Source: DATBGZ01 sp963803115 (GTDB taxonomy: Bacteria > Actinomycetota > Actinomycetes > Mycobacteriales > Micromonosporaceae). From it: a stretch of 64,000 nucleotides of DNA. The notes beneath the pieces were generated by a model that did no database searches, was not told the origin of the DNA, and saw nothing but the letters and a program-made list of their open reading frames with translations. Each line of letters starts with the position of its first letter. The first letter of the stretch is position 1. Both the position numbers and the translations under genes were made by a program. This document shows positions 46,697-55,692 of this stretch, piece by piece. The stretch lies in contig CAWDLN010000027.1 in assembly GCA_963803115.1 (NCBI GenBank), positions 124,001-188,000 on the forward strand. Direction: 5' to 3'.

Positions 46697-47541
46697 TCAC
46701 GTCTCGTACTGCTCCTCCGGCGCGTCGATGTCGCGCACCGACACGACGTGGACGTACGGGATCAGTTCGCCGTTCACCGGATCCGATCGGCCTGGTCGGT
46801 GTACGTGCCGATCACCTCGACCCACTGGTCCGGCGGCGAGGATGCCGGGGAGGTCGCCGGTGAGCCCGATCTTGATGGGGCGGGCGTCGGCGGCGCAACA
46901 GCCCACCACGAGCCGGGCCAGGTAGGGCTCGCCCCGGGCGCCGGCGATAACGAAGCCGGTGAGCTGGAGCCGACGGCCGCTCAATGAGCGACCCCGGTCG
47001 AAAACCGCGCGGGCGGCATAGTCCATAAGGGACACTCGTACGGGGTCGCCCGCCGGAAGGGTCGCGAAGTCCGATCCGCTGGCGGCCGAAAGCGCCGTGC
47101 CGTTACGGATGGCCTGGAACGAGCCGAGTGCGGGGGAGAGAACAGGAGGAGCGCCAGCGCGGGCACCAGCAGCAGCCATCCGACCCGGGACGTCTCGTGC
47201 TGGTGCTCGGCGAGTTCCTCCTCCGGTTCACTCGCCTGGTCCGGTGTGGGCTCCTCGTCGAAACCCTCGTGTGCCGCCGCGGCCCGGCCCGCTGCCGCGG
47301 CCCGCTCCCGTGGTCGGCTTCGTGGTGGTCCCGATCGGCTACGGGGGCCGGCACGGCGCTCGAAGTCTTGATGCTGGCGCCACAGCGTGATGCCGGCGAC
47401 CGCGACCAGGACCACGCCCGCGATGACGAGCAGTGGCAGATGGCTCGGCTTGACGTAGCGCACATAGCTGCCGGTCACAGCGACCTTCAGCAAGGTGCCG
47501 CCAACCAGCAGCAGCAGTACCGCCTGCGTGTCCCGTCGCAT
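46697..47541 (-). CDS. TIGR03943 family membrane protein, frameshifted
   Basis: Partner protein of YraQ-type permeases, related to the YcgQ/COG3689 group that co-occurs with predicted metal-linked transporters. The N-terminus MRRDTQAVLLLLVGGTLLKV and the second TM LLVIAGVVLVAVAGITLWRQ are followed by a charged linker rich in Arg/Ala/Glu, a third TM (VGWLLLVPALALLLFSP), then a soluble domain LTGFVIAGARGEPYLARLVV and GCCAADARPIKIGL and the end GELIPYVHVVSVRDIDAPEE. Frames shift near 47130 and 46835-46790. The ATG at 47541 is directly in frame with the permease gene, so no stop separates the two. Confidence 0.8.
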
Positions 47542-48588
47542 TACAAAAGCACCGCCCCGACGAGTAGCGGCCATGAGCACGCCGAGAACAAGCGTCGCCG
47601 GCGCGAACCGGAGCGCGAACCGGGGGCCGAACGAGCCGACCTGCATCGCGAAGAGCTTGAGGTCGACCATCGGGCCGACAACCAGGAAGGCCAGCCGGGC
47701 GGTGAGCGAGAACTGGGTCAGCGATGCGGCCACGAACGCGTCGGCCTCTGAGCAGATCGACAGCAGTACGGCCAACAGCGCCATCGCGATGACCGCGAAG
47801 AAACCGCTGTCGGCGATTGCCTCGAGCCAGCGGGGCGGCATGGTCACATTGAGCACGGCCGCGGCGAACGCTCCGACCACCAGGAAGCCGCCCGCCTGTA
47901 TCACGTCGTGGCGGCAGGTGGCCCAGAACGCCGACCAGCCACGCTCGGCGTGTGGATCGGGACCGCTGCGGCCGCCAGCCATTCCGGTCGTCCCAGCCGC
48001 AGCCACAGCCAGCCCATGCCGACCGCCGTGAGCAGGCTCGCGCACGAACCGGGCGACGACCATCGCCGGCTCGCCCGGGAAGGCGACCGCGGTCGAGACA
48101 AGCACCACCGGGTTGATCGCCGGAGAGGAGAGCAGGAACGCGAACGCGGCGGCCGGAGCGACCCCGCGCCGGATGAGGGCGCCCGCGACCGGGACCGAGC
48201 CGCACTCGCACGCGGGTAGCACCACGCCGGCCGCGCCGGCCACCGGCACCGCCGCCGCGGCTCGCTTCGGGAGCACCCGGTCGAAGAACCGCGGTGGCAG
48301 GAACGCGGTGATGGCGGCGGAGAGCACGGTGCCCAACACGAGGAACGGCAGCGCTTGGACGATCACCGAGACGAAGACGGTGACCAACGTCGATGCCCGG
48401 GGCGAGGAGAGCAGGTCAACCAGCCATCCGCGCAGGACGAGAACCGTGAGCACGACGAGTGCGAGCATCTCGACGGATCCGAAGCGCCGGCGCCATCGGA
48501 TGGCCGCGCTCGGCCGTACCTCCGCCGGTCGTGTTGGTTCGGAATCCAGAGCGGTCACGTCATCGCCTTCCTGCTCCACATTCCGCAC
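47542..48588 (-). CDS. YraQ/DUF318-type permease, frameshifted
   Basis: Polytopic membrane permease of the COG0701 group (ArsP-like efflux or metal-linked transport). It shows VFVSVIVQALPFLVLGTVLS, the signature VLPACECGSVPVAGALIRRG with paired Cys, AAAFAFLLSSPAINPVVLVS, and in the second repeat FAVIAMALLAVLLSICSEAD, which keeps the Cys. A double shift near 48055 and 47955 replaces one TM (LTAVGMGWLWLRLGRPEWLA in the other frame). The start may be the ATG-frame start at 48588 or the GTG at 48558 after AGGAAGG. A TAATG in another frame at 47539-47543 is probably the real stop overlapping the next ATG. Confidence 0.82.
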
Positions 48589-48632
48589 CGTCGCGGGCTC
48601 AGGCTATCCGCACCGTCGCGGGCTCAGGCTAA
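48583..48632 (+). repeat. Direct tandem repeat of 25 bp, two copies
   Basis: CCGCACCGTCGCGGGCTCAG with its following GCTAT occurs twice in a row between the permease start and the 3' end of the Gfo/Idh gene. The TAG stop of the latter lies within the second unit. Confidence 0.8.
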
Positions 48633-49543
48633 CGGTGACCGCCAGCCGCGCGCCACGCCACGTCGGCTTCGGCCCGGGCGAGCACCGCGACCACGTCGCG
48701 GCCGAACCGCACGTCGCACGGATGCTCCCGGCCACCGGCGGCCACCGTGGCGAGCAGCTCGTCTATCGCCACCGCGAACGCGGTTGCCGGCGAGACATCC
48801 GGCTGCGGTACGTTCACCCACCCGTCCTGTCCCGAGAGCTCGGTGGTGAACCCGACCGCGCCGGCGGGCGCATCGACGGTCAGCATGAGATGACTCACCG
48901 GACCATCGTCGCCGGCGCGTGCAGAGCCATGTCTCAACAGCACGTGGGTGGTGGAGCGGGGGGCCGACATCGCCGCCACGTCATGCACCGGTCCGAGTAC
49001 CGGCAGCAGAACGGCCAAGGCGTGCGGGCCCACGTCCCAAAGGCCGCCCTTGTCCCGTCGCCACAGCGAGGACGCGTACGGACTGCCGGACGCGAATATC
49101 GAGCCACACAACGTCGCCCGGCCGGCGTCCCAGGACTGCCCGACCGCGGATTCGAGGAATGCCGTTACTGGTGCTGTGTACCGCGCGGTGAAGAAGATCA
49201 GCGACGCCACGCCAGCCCGCTCCACAGCGGCGACGACCGAGTCGGCGTCGGCCACGTTGAGCGCCAACGGCTTGTCCAGCAAGAGATGTCGCCGCGCCTG
49301 TGCGGCTCGCACCGCCAACTGGGCCTGGATGTCGGGGGGAAGCGCGATGGCGACCGCGTCGACGTCCGCGATGAGGTCGTCGGCGTCGGCGAACGCCCTG
49401 GTGTCCAACGTTCGTGCCAGCTCCGCGGCCTTGTCGGGATTGCGGCCCCACACGCCGACGAGATCCACGTCCGGGTGTGCGGCGAGCGCCGCCCCGTGCG
49501 TCACGGCCGCCCAGTATCCCGTGCCGAACAACCCGAACTTCAT
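48629..49543 (-). CDS. Gfo/Idh/MocA-family oxidoreductase
   Basis: A 304-residue NAD(P)-dependent sugar or inositol-type dehydrogenase. The Rossmann start MKFGLFGTGYWAAVTHGAAL, DLVGVWGRNPDKAAELARTL, VDAVAIALPPDIQAQLAVRA and LLLDKPLALNVADADSVVAA (D-K-P in place of the usual E-K-P) are typical. The C-terminal domain has SLWRRDKGGLWDVGPHALAV, where Asp and His are the catalytic pair. The ATG at 49543 starts the domain exactly; a longer in-frame upstream extension has no support. Its substrate is not identifiable, and neighbours give no pathway. Confidence 0.92.
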   Translation of the reverse strand: MKFGLFGTGYWAAVTHGAALAAHPDVDLVGVWGRNPDKAAELARTLDTRAFADADDLIADVDAVAIALPPDIQAQLAVRAAQARRHLLLDKPLALNVADADSVVAAVERAGVASLIFFTARYTAPVTAFLESAVGQSWDAGRATLCGSIFASGSPYASSLWRRDKGGLWDVGPHALAVLLPVLGPVHDVAAMSAPRSTTHVLLRHGSARAGDDGPVSHLMLTVDAPAGAVGFTTELSGQDGWVNVPQPDVSPATAFAVAIDELLATVAAGGREHPCDVRFGRDVVAVLARAEADVAWRAAGGHR

Positions 49544-49655
49544 TCGTCGGATCGTAGCCGCGCCTCCCTTGCGAGCCGACCAGCACGTGTTTGGCGAGCG
49601 CTTCGGTCGGGCATCTGGTGGTGACGGTGCCGTTGACCTGATCGGAGGGCCCCCC

Positions 49656-50027
49656 ATGCTCACAACCAAGACCTCTCGCAAGCAGGCACTCGCGGCGCAG
49701 GCGTGGGACAACCTGAGCTCGGCGGCGGAGTCGGCCGGGCACTCCACCCGGGTCGCCGGCCGCCGGGCAGCGGGCTTCGTCGACGACGCGTCGGGCCGGG
49801 TCGGCGCCCGCGCGAAGGAGGCCCGTCGCCGCGCGAACGCTGCCATGGACGCACTGGCCGGGCGCCGCCCGCCGACACCGTGGGTGCTGCTCGCCGTGGC
49901 GGCCGGCATCGGCGCGGTCACGGGATTGGTGGCCGCCGCCTTCGGGCGCCGGCTCACCCCCGCCACCGGTGACGACCTGATCGAACTGACCGACGAGGAC
50001 GTCGACCTGCTCAGCTCCAGTCGCTGA
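49656..50027 (+). CDS. Small membrane-anchored protein (YtxH/DUF883-like layout)
   Basis: A 123-residue protein with an N-terminal amphipathic helical region (QALAAQAWDNLSSAAESAGH, ARAKEARRRANAAMDALAGR), one TM (WVLLAVAAGIGAVTGLVAAA) near the C-terminus and an acidic tail (DDLIELTDEDVDLLSSS). This is the layout of YtxH/DUF883-type stress proteins, though the family cannot be fixed by eye. GGAGGG lies before the ATG at 49656. It is monocistronic, about 40 bases before mmuM. Confidence 0.7.
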   Translation: MLTTKTSRKQALAAQAWDNLSSAAESAGHSTRVAGRRAAGFVDDASGRVGARAKEARRRANAAMDALAGRRPPTPWVLLAVAAGIGAVTGLVAAAFGRRLTPATGDDLIELTDEDVDLLSSSR

Positions 50028-50063
50028 GGCGGCGAGCGCGCTCGGCGGCATAGCCTGGGAATC

Positions 50064-50957
50064 GTGCGCCACCCAGTCGCGCTGGCCGACGCGCTCGCGT
50101 CGGGTCCGGTCGTCCTCGACGGCGGACTCGCGACCCAGCTCGAGGCGACCGGGCATGACCTCAGCGACGAGCTGTGGTCGGCCCGGCTCCTCGCCGATGC
50201 TCCCGAGGCCGTCGTCGCCGTTCACCGTGCCTACCTCGATGCGGGCGCCCGAGTCATCACGACGGCCAGCTATCAGGCGAGCCTGGCCGGGTTCGCACGG
50301 CGAGGCCTGGACGGTGCGGCGTTGATCGAGCGCAGCGTCGGGCTGGCCCGTGAGGCGATCGCCGATTTCCCTGGTCCATTGTGGATTGCCGCGTCGGTGG
50401 GTCCGTACGGTGCGACGCTGGCCGACGGCTCCGAGTACCGCGGCGACTATGGCCTTAGCCACGCCGAGCTGGTCCGCTTCCATCGACCGCGGCTGGAGAT
50501 CCTTGCCTCGGCCGAGCCCGATGTCCTCGCGCTCGAGACCGTGCCGGACGTACGGGAGGCCGAGGCGATGCTCGAGGCGCTCGATGGGCTCGACGTACCG
50601 GCCTGGCTGTCGTACACGGTCGACGGTGACCGGACCCGGGCCGGGCAGCCCCTGAGGGAGGCGTTCGCCCTGGCCGAGGGCCGAAAAAACCTCATCGCGG
50701 TCGGGGTCAACTGTTCTGCTCCGGTTGATGCGACGGCCGCCGTCGCCATCGCCGCCGAGACGAGCGGCAAGCCGGTGGTTGTCTACCCCAACAGCGGCGA
50801 GCGTTGGGACGCGCGAACTCGACAGTGGACGGGTCAGGCGGTCGACCCGACCGCGTCAATAGCACACTGGACCGCTGACGGAGCACGGCTCGTCGGCGGC
50901 TGCTGCCGGGTATCGCCGGCGACGATCGCCGCCCTGGCCCGTGCGCTGGTCGAGTGA
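50064..50957 (+). CDS. mmuM: Homocysteine S-methyltransferase
   Basis: A 297-residue zinc enzyme that makes methionine from homocysteine with S-methylmethionine or SAM as donor. The N-terminal GPVVLDGGLATQLEATGHDL motif, RVITTASYQASLAGFARRGL, and the zinc cysteines in IAVGVNCSAP and DGARLVGGCCRVSPATIAAL are all present. The length matches MmuM of E. coli. The GTG at 50064 leads directly into the barrel. It is intact and appears to be a single gene. A TCCATTGTGGA palindrome lies inside the coding sequence at 50375. Confidence 0.94.
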   Translation: MRHPVALADALASGPVVLDGGLATQLEATGHDLSDELWSARLLADAPEAVVAVHRAYLDAGARVITTASYQASLAGFARRGLDGAALIERSVGLAREAIADFPGPLWIAASVGPYGATLADGSEYRGDYGLSHAELVRFHRPRLEILASAEPDVLALETVPDVREAEAMLEALDGLDVPAWLSYTVDGDRTRAGQPLREAFALAEGRKNLIAVGVNCSAPVDATAAVAIAAETSGKPVVVYPNSGERWDARTRQWTGQAVDPTASIAHWTADGARLVGGCCRVSPATIAALARALVE

Positions 50958-51098
50958 ATCTTTGCTGTCGCGTACCGATAGCTACCTTGACGAATGGATG
51001 TCCAGGTGTATGGTGGCCCGAAATTGCCACATGCAGTCGGCCATCGGCTGACCGCAGGTCGCACTGCCATCTGCCGTCTGGTCCGAGAGGGCGAGCGA

Positions 51099-51959
51099 AT
51101 GCCTGAGACCCAGGGCGTCACGACGACGCGCCGCCGCCTCCGGAGCGAACTGCGCCGGCTGCGCGAGGCTCGCGGGCTCAATCAGTCCGAAGTGGTCAAA
51201 GAGCTGGACTGGTCGACCTCCAAGCTCATCCGGATCGAAAACGGTTCGGTCGGCGTCTCGGTGACCGATGTCCGCGCGCTCCTCGGCCTCTACAAGGCAC
51301 CCGAGGATCTCGTTGACGGATTGGTACGGTTGGCCCGCGCGACCCGCGAGCGTCAGTGGTGGAGTGCGTACCGCCACACGCTCACGCCGACCTACCGGGA
51401 GTTCATCGGCTATGAGGCAGAGGCGTCGGCGTTGTGGCAATTCCACCCGACGATCGTCCCTGGTCTGCTCCAGACCGAGGACTACATCCGAGCCATCCTC
51501 CCGGCGGTAGCCCTGAATCCGCTGTCGGACGAGCTTCTCGAGGACCTGGTCGCCATCCGATTGCGCCGCCAGAAGGAGATTCTGCACAGCGGTCACGCAC
51601 CGGAGTACACCGCCATGGTTGACGAGGCGGTCCTGCGCCGCGTGGTCGGCGCCCCGAAACTCATGCGCGCTCAGCTCGAACAGCTGACCGCACTTCAAGG
51701 CGATGTCGTGTCGATCGCCGTCCTGCCGTTCGCCGCCGGCGGCCATGTAGGCATGCAGGGGGCGTTTCACATCATGGACTTCGCGAGCGCCGAGGATGAG
51801 AGCGTGGTGTTCCTGGAGACGGCAGTGGGCAACCCGGTCGAGCGTGAGCAGAGCCAGGTTGCCCAGTACCGCGAGCAGTTCCACAGCATGCTCGCGCGGT
51901 CGATCCAGGGCAACGCCGCGGTCACGTTGATCCGCAAGATTGCCAAGGATCATTCCTAA
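51099..51959 (+). CDS. XRE-family regulator with DUF5753
   Basis: A 286-residue actinobacterial regulator of the WhiJ-like type. The N-terminal helix-turn-helix (LRRLREARGLNQSEVVKELD, WSTSKLIRIENGSVGVSVTD) is followed by the DUF5753 domain with EASALWQFHPTIVPGLLQTE, DYIRAILPAVALNPLSDELL and DEAVLRRVVGAPKLMRAQLE. Such proteins usually pair with a small DUF397 protein, and one lies 0.7 kb downstream. The ATG at 51099 has GAGAGG upstream. It probably controls development or a nearby gene set; the target is unknown. Confidence 0.92.
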   Translation: MPETQGVTTTRRRLRSELRRLREARGLNQSEVVKELDWSTSKLIRIENGSVGVSVTDVRALLGLYKAPEDLVDGLVRLARATRERQWWSAYRHTLTPTYREFIGYEAEASALWQFHPTIVPGLLQTEDYIRAILPAVALNPLSDELLEDLVAIRLRRQKEILHSGHAPEYTAMVDEAVLRRVVGAPKLMRAQLEQLTALQGDVVSIAVLPFAAGGHVGMQGAFHIMDFASAEDESVVFLETAVGNPVEREQSQVAQYREQFHSMLARSIQGNAAVTLIRKIAKDHS

Positions 51960-51967
51960 GTGGTCGG

Positions 51968-52426
51968 TTACTTGAGCAGCCGATGGGCAACCATCGCCCG
52001 CTCGACTGCCCGGTGCAGCTTGCCGAGCTCGAAGTGATCCGGGGTGCTGTGCAGCCTGATGAACTGACCCCGGTACTCGGCCCAGAGTTCGTTCGGAGTC
52101 GGCCACCGCAGCAAGGCCAGTCCAATAAGGACAGTGCTGGCCAGGGCGTGCGCCCCACCGAAGACATAGACCGCTGGTGATGGTCCCGCCGCGGAGACGA
52201 CCCCGGCCAACGCGACTGCCGCTACTACAGTCTCCGCGAAGATCACCCCCAGAACGGCCCGTAGCGTGGTCTGCATCGACCCTCGCTGCTCCCGCAGCCG
52301 ACGCAATTCCCCGATCTGGTACGCGCGCTCGCCCACAACCAGGGTCGCGTCAGTGACCCGTACCCCCCGCCAAAGTGCGTAATGCTCCCGGATCAGGGGG
52401 CTTCCCCGGGTGTCTAGTTGGTCCAT
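51968..52426 (-). CDS. DUF6232 family membrane protein
   Basis: A 152-residue membrane protein of a family common in streptomycetes and relatives. It begins with a soluble part (RVTDATLVVGERAYQIGELR) followed by two TM helices (AVLGVIFAETVVAAVALAGV, VFGGAHALASTVLIGLALLR) and a conserved C-terminal segment with Trp (WAEYRGQFIRLH). The ATG at 52426 is used because GGGGAGG is directly upstream. It lies between the XRE gene and the DUF397 gene on the opposite strand, so it is embedded in that module. Function unknown. Confidence 0.85.
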   Translation of the reverse strand: MDQLDTRGSPLIREHYALWRGVRVTDATLVVGERAYQIGELRRLREQRGSMQTTLRAVLGVIFAETVVAAVALAGVVSAAGPSPAVYVFGGAHALASTVLIGLALLRWPTPNELWAEYRGQFIRLHSTPDHFELGKLHRAVERAMVAHRLLK

Positions 52427-52688
52427 CACTACCTCCCCATCGTGCGGACCGGGTGAGCGCGGAACGGTCGTACTGACCCGTCTCTTGCTCCGCCGCATGC
52501 AGCTCGTGTGCTGGCATGTTTCAAATATCTAACAGCGCGAAGCTGATGTCTACGGGCTAATCGGATTGTGCTATCTGCATGTGGCAACTCGCCAGAAATC
52601 CGCGGTGATCACTTGGTTCACGTTGTTACCGTGGTGCCACATGCGCGCGATGCTGCGCTCGTGGGGGTCGAGGCAACGGAGGGGGCGC

Positions 52689-52892
52689 ATGGCTGGGGAC
52701 GGAAATGCGCGGGCACATTGGCGCAAAAGCCAACGAAGCGGTAGCGGAGAATGTGTCGAGTGCGCGGCCGCGCCGGATGTGGTCATGATCCGGGATTCGA
52801 AGGATCCGAACGGCCCGCGGCTCGCGTTCGATCACGACACGTGGCGGGATTTCATCGAAGCCGTGAAGGACGGCGCCTTCGACTGCCCGTAA
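52689..52892 (+). CDS. DUF397 protein
   Basis: A 67-residue protein with the compact DUF397 signature: WRKSQRSGSGECVECAAAPD, VVMIRDSKDPNGPRLAFDHD and TWRDFIEAVKDGAFDCP. DUF397 proteins are partners or antagonists of XRE/DUF5753 regulators in actinobacteria. GGAGGG is just before the ATG at 52689; an in-frame upstream extension has no support. It is convergent with trmB. Confidence 0.93.
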   Translation: MAGDGNARAHWRKSQRSGSGECVECAAAPDVVMIRDSKDPNGPRLAFDHDTWRDFIEAVKDGAFDCP

Positions 52893-52902
52893 CCCGGGTG
52901 GC

Positions 52903-53565
52903 CTAGCCCGCCGTGCGTCCGAAGATCAGGTCGTACGAAGTCCGGCCGGCCGCGAGTCCTCTCTGCTCATAGCGCGTGTCCGGCCGGTGGGCCGGGCGGG
53001 GCGCGAATCCATCGTGGACATTGCGGAGACCTGACTCGGCGGTGAGCACCTCGAGCATCTGCTCCGCGTAGTGCACCGCGTCAGTAGCGCAGTGGAGCAT
53101 GCCGCCCGGTTCGAGCCGGTCAGCTAGCAACCGGACGTGGGAGGGCTGGATGAGCCGTCGCTTGTGGTGACGGGCCTTGGGCCACGGATCGGGGAAGAAC
53201 ACGTGAATCGCCTGCAGGCGGGCCGATTCACAACGGTCCCGGACGAATGCGAGCGCGTCGCCGTGGGCGACACGGACGTTGCTCAGCCCGGCCGCCTCGA
53301 TCAGGCCGAGCAGGTTGGCCACGCCAGCGGTGTGTACCTCGACCGCGATGTAATCCCGGTTGGGGTCGGCATCGGCCATGTCCACAGTGGCCTCGCCCAT
53401 TCCTGAGCCGATCTCGAGCACCAATGGTGCGCGGCGGCCAAAAAGCGCGACCGGGTCGAGCGGACCATCGGCCGGCGGCACGCCGTAGACCGGCAACAGC
53501 CGCGCCAGGGTGTCGAGCCGGCCAACGCGCATCCGGCCCCGGCGAGCGTTGAACGTACGGGTCAA
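52903..53565 (-). CDS. trmB: tRNA (guanine-N7)-methyltransferase
   Basis: SAM-dependent enzyme that makes m7G46 in tRNA. The SAM motif APLVLEIGSGMGEATVDMAD, the signature VFFPDPWPKARHHKRRLIQP and RYEQRGLAAGRTSYDLIFGR are clear over about 220 residues. The start is probably the TTG at 53565 (LTRTFNARRGRMRVGRLDTL), overlapping the stop of the phosphatase gene (TTGA); an ATG at 53532 is the alternative. The two genes form a short operon. Confidence 0.95.
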   Translation of the reverse strand: MTRTFNARRGRMRVGRLDTLARLLPVYGVPPADGPLDPVALFGRRAPLVLEIGSGMGEATVDMADADPNRDYIAVEVHTAGVANLLGLIEAAGLSNVRVAHGDALAFVRDRCESARLQAIHVFFPDPWPKARHHKRRLIQPSHVRLLADRLEPGGMLHCATDAVHYAEQMLEVLTAESGLRNVHDGFAPRPAHRPDTRYEQRGLAAGRTSYDLIFGRTAG

Positions 53566-54287
53566 CGCCCATCCTCGGGCGAACCCACCGTCCAGTACAC
53601 CCGGTTGTAGTCCTCGAGCTCGAGGTGGTCGCCGCTCTCGTTGCACCGGTACACGGTCACGCCGCAGTTCGCCGGCGCCTGGCCCGGCGGCCAGCGGGCC
53701 GCTTGGCGGTAGTGCCAACGCTCGAGGGCGAACCGGAAGCAACGGATCGTGCCGCCGTGCGTCACGACGAGCACCTTCTGACCGATCCGGTCGCGGAACA
53801 GTACGTCCAGGAACATGTGCACGCGACCGACCACGTCGGCGAGGCTCTCGCCGCCAGGCGGCCGGGCCATGAAGCCACCGAACGTACGCCAGTACTCCTC
53901 CATCCACGGAAACGCCGCCTCGGCCTCGGCTTCGGTCATGTCGTAGGTGAAACCCGGATCCCGTTCCCGGACGAACAGGTTCATCCGTACCTTGGTCCTG
54001 GCCCGCTCCTCGTCGCTGTAGGCCGACAGGATGCCCTCTGCCGTCTGCTCAGTCCGGGCGTATCCCGATGTGTAGACGTAGTCGAATACACCAAACCGCT
54101 CGCGGATCGCCTTGCCGGTCTGCACGGCCTGCTCATGCCCGTCCGGAGTGAGCTCGATCAGGTGGTCGGCCGTCCCCCGGACCACGCGCCTGGCGGCGTC
54201 GTCGGCGAAGTACACGGCGTCTTTCTTGACCTGGTTGCGCACTGACTCCGCGTGGCGCACGATCACCAACAGCGCCGGTCGCTTCAC
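53562..54287 (-). CDS. Histidine phosphatase (phosphoglycerate-mutase-like)
   Basis: A 241-residue phosphatase of the histidine phosphatase superfamily. The catalytic RH motif is in LLVIVRHAESVRNQVKKDAV, the second Arg in YVYTSGYARTEQTAEGILSA, and the second catalytic His in KVLVVTHGGTIRCFRFALER. The insert FTYDMTEAEAEAAFPWMEEY supplies the Glu region. The GTG at 54287 follows GGGGGAGGGG and is preferred to the upstream in-frame start. Its stop overlaps trmB by four bases. The substrate is unknown. Confidence 0.93.
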   Translation of the reverse strand: MKRPALLVIVRHAESVRNQVKKDAVYFADDAARRVVRGTADHLIELTPDGHEQAVQTGKAIRERFGVFDYVYTSGYARTEQTAEGILSAYSDEERARTKVRMNLFVRERDPGFTYDMTEAEAEAAFPWMEEYWRTFGGFMARPPGGESLADVVGRVHMFLDVLFRDRIGQKVLVVTHGGTIRCFRFALERWHYRQAARWPPGQAPANCGVTVYRCNESGDHLELEDYNRVYWTVGSPEDGR

Positions 54288-54343
54288 GTCCCCTCCCCCA
54301 CTCGTCGACGGGTCCATTCAACCCGAGGCCGAGGCGAGCCAAC

Positions 54344-55213
54344 TCACCGGAGCAGGCGGGCGCCGTTGTCGTGCAGGACCGCGCGCAACCAGTCGTCGCC
54401 GAGGTCGAGTCGGGCTAGCGCCTCGATCTGGTGGGCGTACGGATAAGGAATGTTGGGGTAGTCCGAGCCGAGCACGATCCGGTCGCCGAGGTCGGCCAGC
54501 CGGGGGCGCAGCCCGGGCGGGAAGGGAGCGATCCGCTCGACGAAGTCGGTGAATGCCATCGTCGTGTCCAGGTGCACGTTGCGGTACCGGCCCGCGAGAT
54601 CGAGAAAATCGGCGTACTCCGGTGTGCCGAGGTGGGCAATGACCAGCGTGAGATCCGGATGGCGGACCAGGACTCGGCCGATCGGGCCGGGTCCGGTCGA
54701 ACGGCCAGGAAGCGGACCACTGCCACAGTGACACACGACGGGCACCTGGGCGTCGGAGAGCATGCCCCAGACGGGGTCGAGCAGTTCGTCGGTCGGGTCG
54801 TAGGCACCAACCTGGAGATGCGACTTGAACACCCGGATGCCTCGCTCGAGCGCCAACGCTACGTAGCCGGCCGCCTCCGGCTCGGGAAAGAACGTGCCCG
54901 TCGGCACGCAACCGTCGGTCGTGGCGCCGAACTCTGCTCCCCACTCGTTCAGCCAGGCCGCCATGCGCGCTTTGTGGGGATACAGCAGGGCGGTGTGCGC
55001 GATGACGCCGAGTTTGCGCAGCGTCTCGAGTCGGGTGGTCTCGTCGAAGCGGTAGTGGACGGGCCACGGCACTGGGCTGTTCTCGAAGTACGACCACACC
55101 TTGCGTAGGACCGGTTCTGGCATGAAATGCACGTGTATGTCCACGGCTCCGGGGATGCCGAGGCCGGCAAAGTAGGCGGGCAGGTCTGCATCGGACAGTA
55201 CGAGTGCAGCCAT
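54344..55213 (-). CDS. Amidohydrolase (Amidohydro_2 / decarboxylase-type)
   Basis: A 289-residue metal-dependent TIM-barrel hydrolase or decarboxylase of the amidohydrolase_2 group. The metal ligands appear in order: GAVDIHVHFMPEPVLRKVWS (H-x-H), VPVVCHCGSG (His), LTLVIAHLGTPEYADFLDLA (His), DRIVLGSDYPNIPYPYAHQI (Asp). A related group includes 2-amino-3-carboxymuconate semialdehyde decarboxylase. The ATG at 55213 is used. It stands alone upstream of the phosphatase-trmB pair. Confidence 0.9.
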   Translation of the reverse strand: MAALVLSDADLPAYFAGLGIPGAVDIHVHFMPEPVLRKVWSYFENSPVPWPVHYRFDETTRLETLRKLGVIAHTALLYPHKARMAAWLNEWGAEFGATTDGCVPTGTFFPEPEAAGYVALALERGIRVFKSHLQVGAYDPTDELLDPVWGMLSDAQVPVVCHCGSGPLPGRSTGPGPIGRVLVRHPDLTLVIAHLGTPEYADFLDLAGRYRNVHLDTTMAFTDFVERIAPFPPGLRPRLADLGDRIVLGSDYPNIPYPYAHQIEALARLDLGDDWLRAVLHDNGARLLR

Positions 55214-55311
55214 CGCGTGAGACTACCCAGCCTCGTTCGCCCGCGTGTCGCTGTCGTTTCGCCGTGGCCGGCCGCGGGTACCGTGACGGCGGGCGAAGGG
55301 AGCCATGGGCC

Positions 55312-55635
55312 ATGGAGGTCAACGACATCATCAGCGCGGCACTCGTGGGTGCCGTGGTCGGCGTGCTCGGTCGGTTGGTGCTGCCGGGACGCCAGCGCAT
55401 CGGCGTGATCGTCACCCTGCTCATCGGCGTGGGCGCCGCCGTCCTGGGAACCTACGTCGCCCAACGGTTCAATGTGGACGGTAAGGCTCCGGTCAGTTTC
55501 TGGAAGCTCAACTGGGACTGGATCGTCCTGGCCATCCAGGTCGGATTCGCGGTCGTCGGCACCGCCTTGGCGGCGATGGTGGCCCACTCCCGGCTGTCGG
55601 CCGACGGCACCCCGAAGAAGGCGCGCGCCAGGTAG
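55312..55635 (+). CDS. Small two- or three-TM membrane protein (GlsB/YeaQ-like)
   Basis: A 107-residue membrane protein of the transglycosylase-associated (GlsB/YeaQ/YmgE) group: IISAALVGAVVGVLGRLVLP, GVIVTLLIGVGAAVLGTYVA and WIVLAIQVGFAVVGTALAAM. The ATG at 55312 begins exactly at the first TM. It is often stress-induced in relatives. The ORF is open upstream but without domain content. Confidence 0.82.
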   Translation: MEVNDIISAALVGAVVGVLGRLVLPGRQRIGVIVTLLIGVGAAVLGTYVAQRFNVDGKAPVSFWKLNWDWIVLAIQVGFAVVGTALAAMVAHSRLSADGTPKKARAR

Positions 55636-55692
55636 CCCCAACACAGGGATTGCGATCCCCTGTCCCTTTCGCCCGACGACCTATGGCTGGAC

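Noticed and set aside
48113..49624. Long plus-strand ORF (503 residues) opposite the Gfo/Idh and permease genes
   Set aside because: The opposite strand carries well-supported conserved proteins; this is a shadow frame rich in Arg/Ser/Pro.
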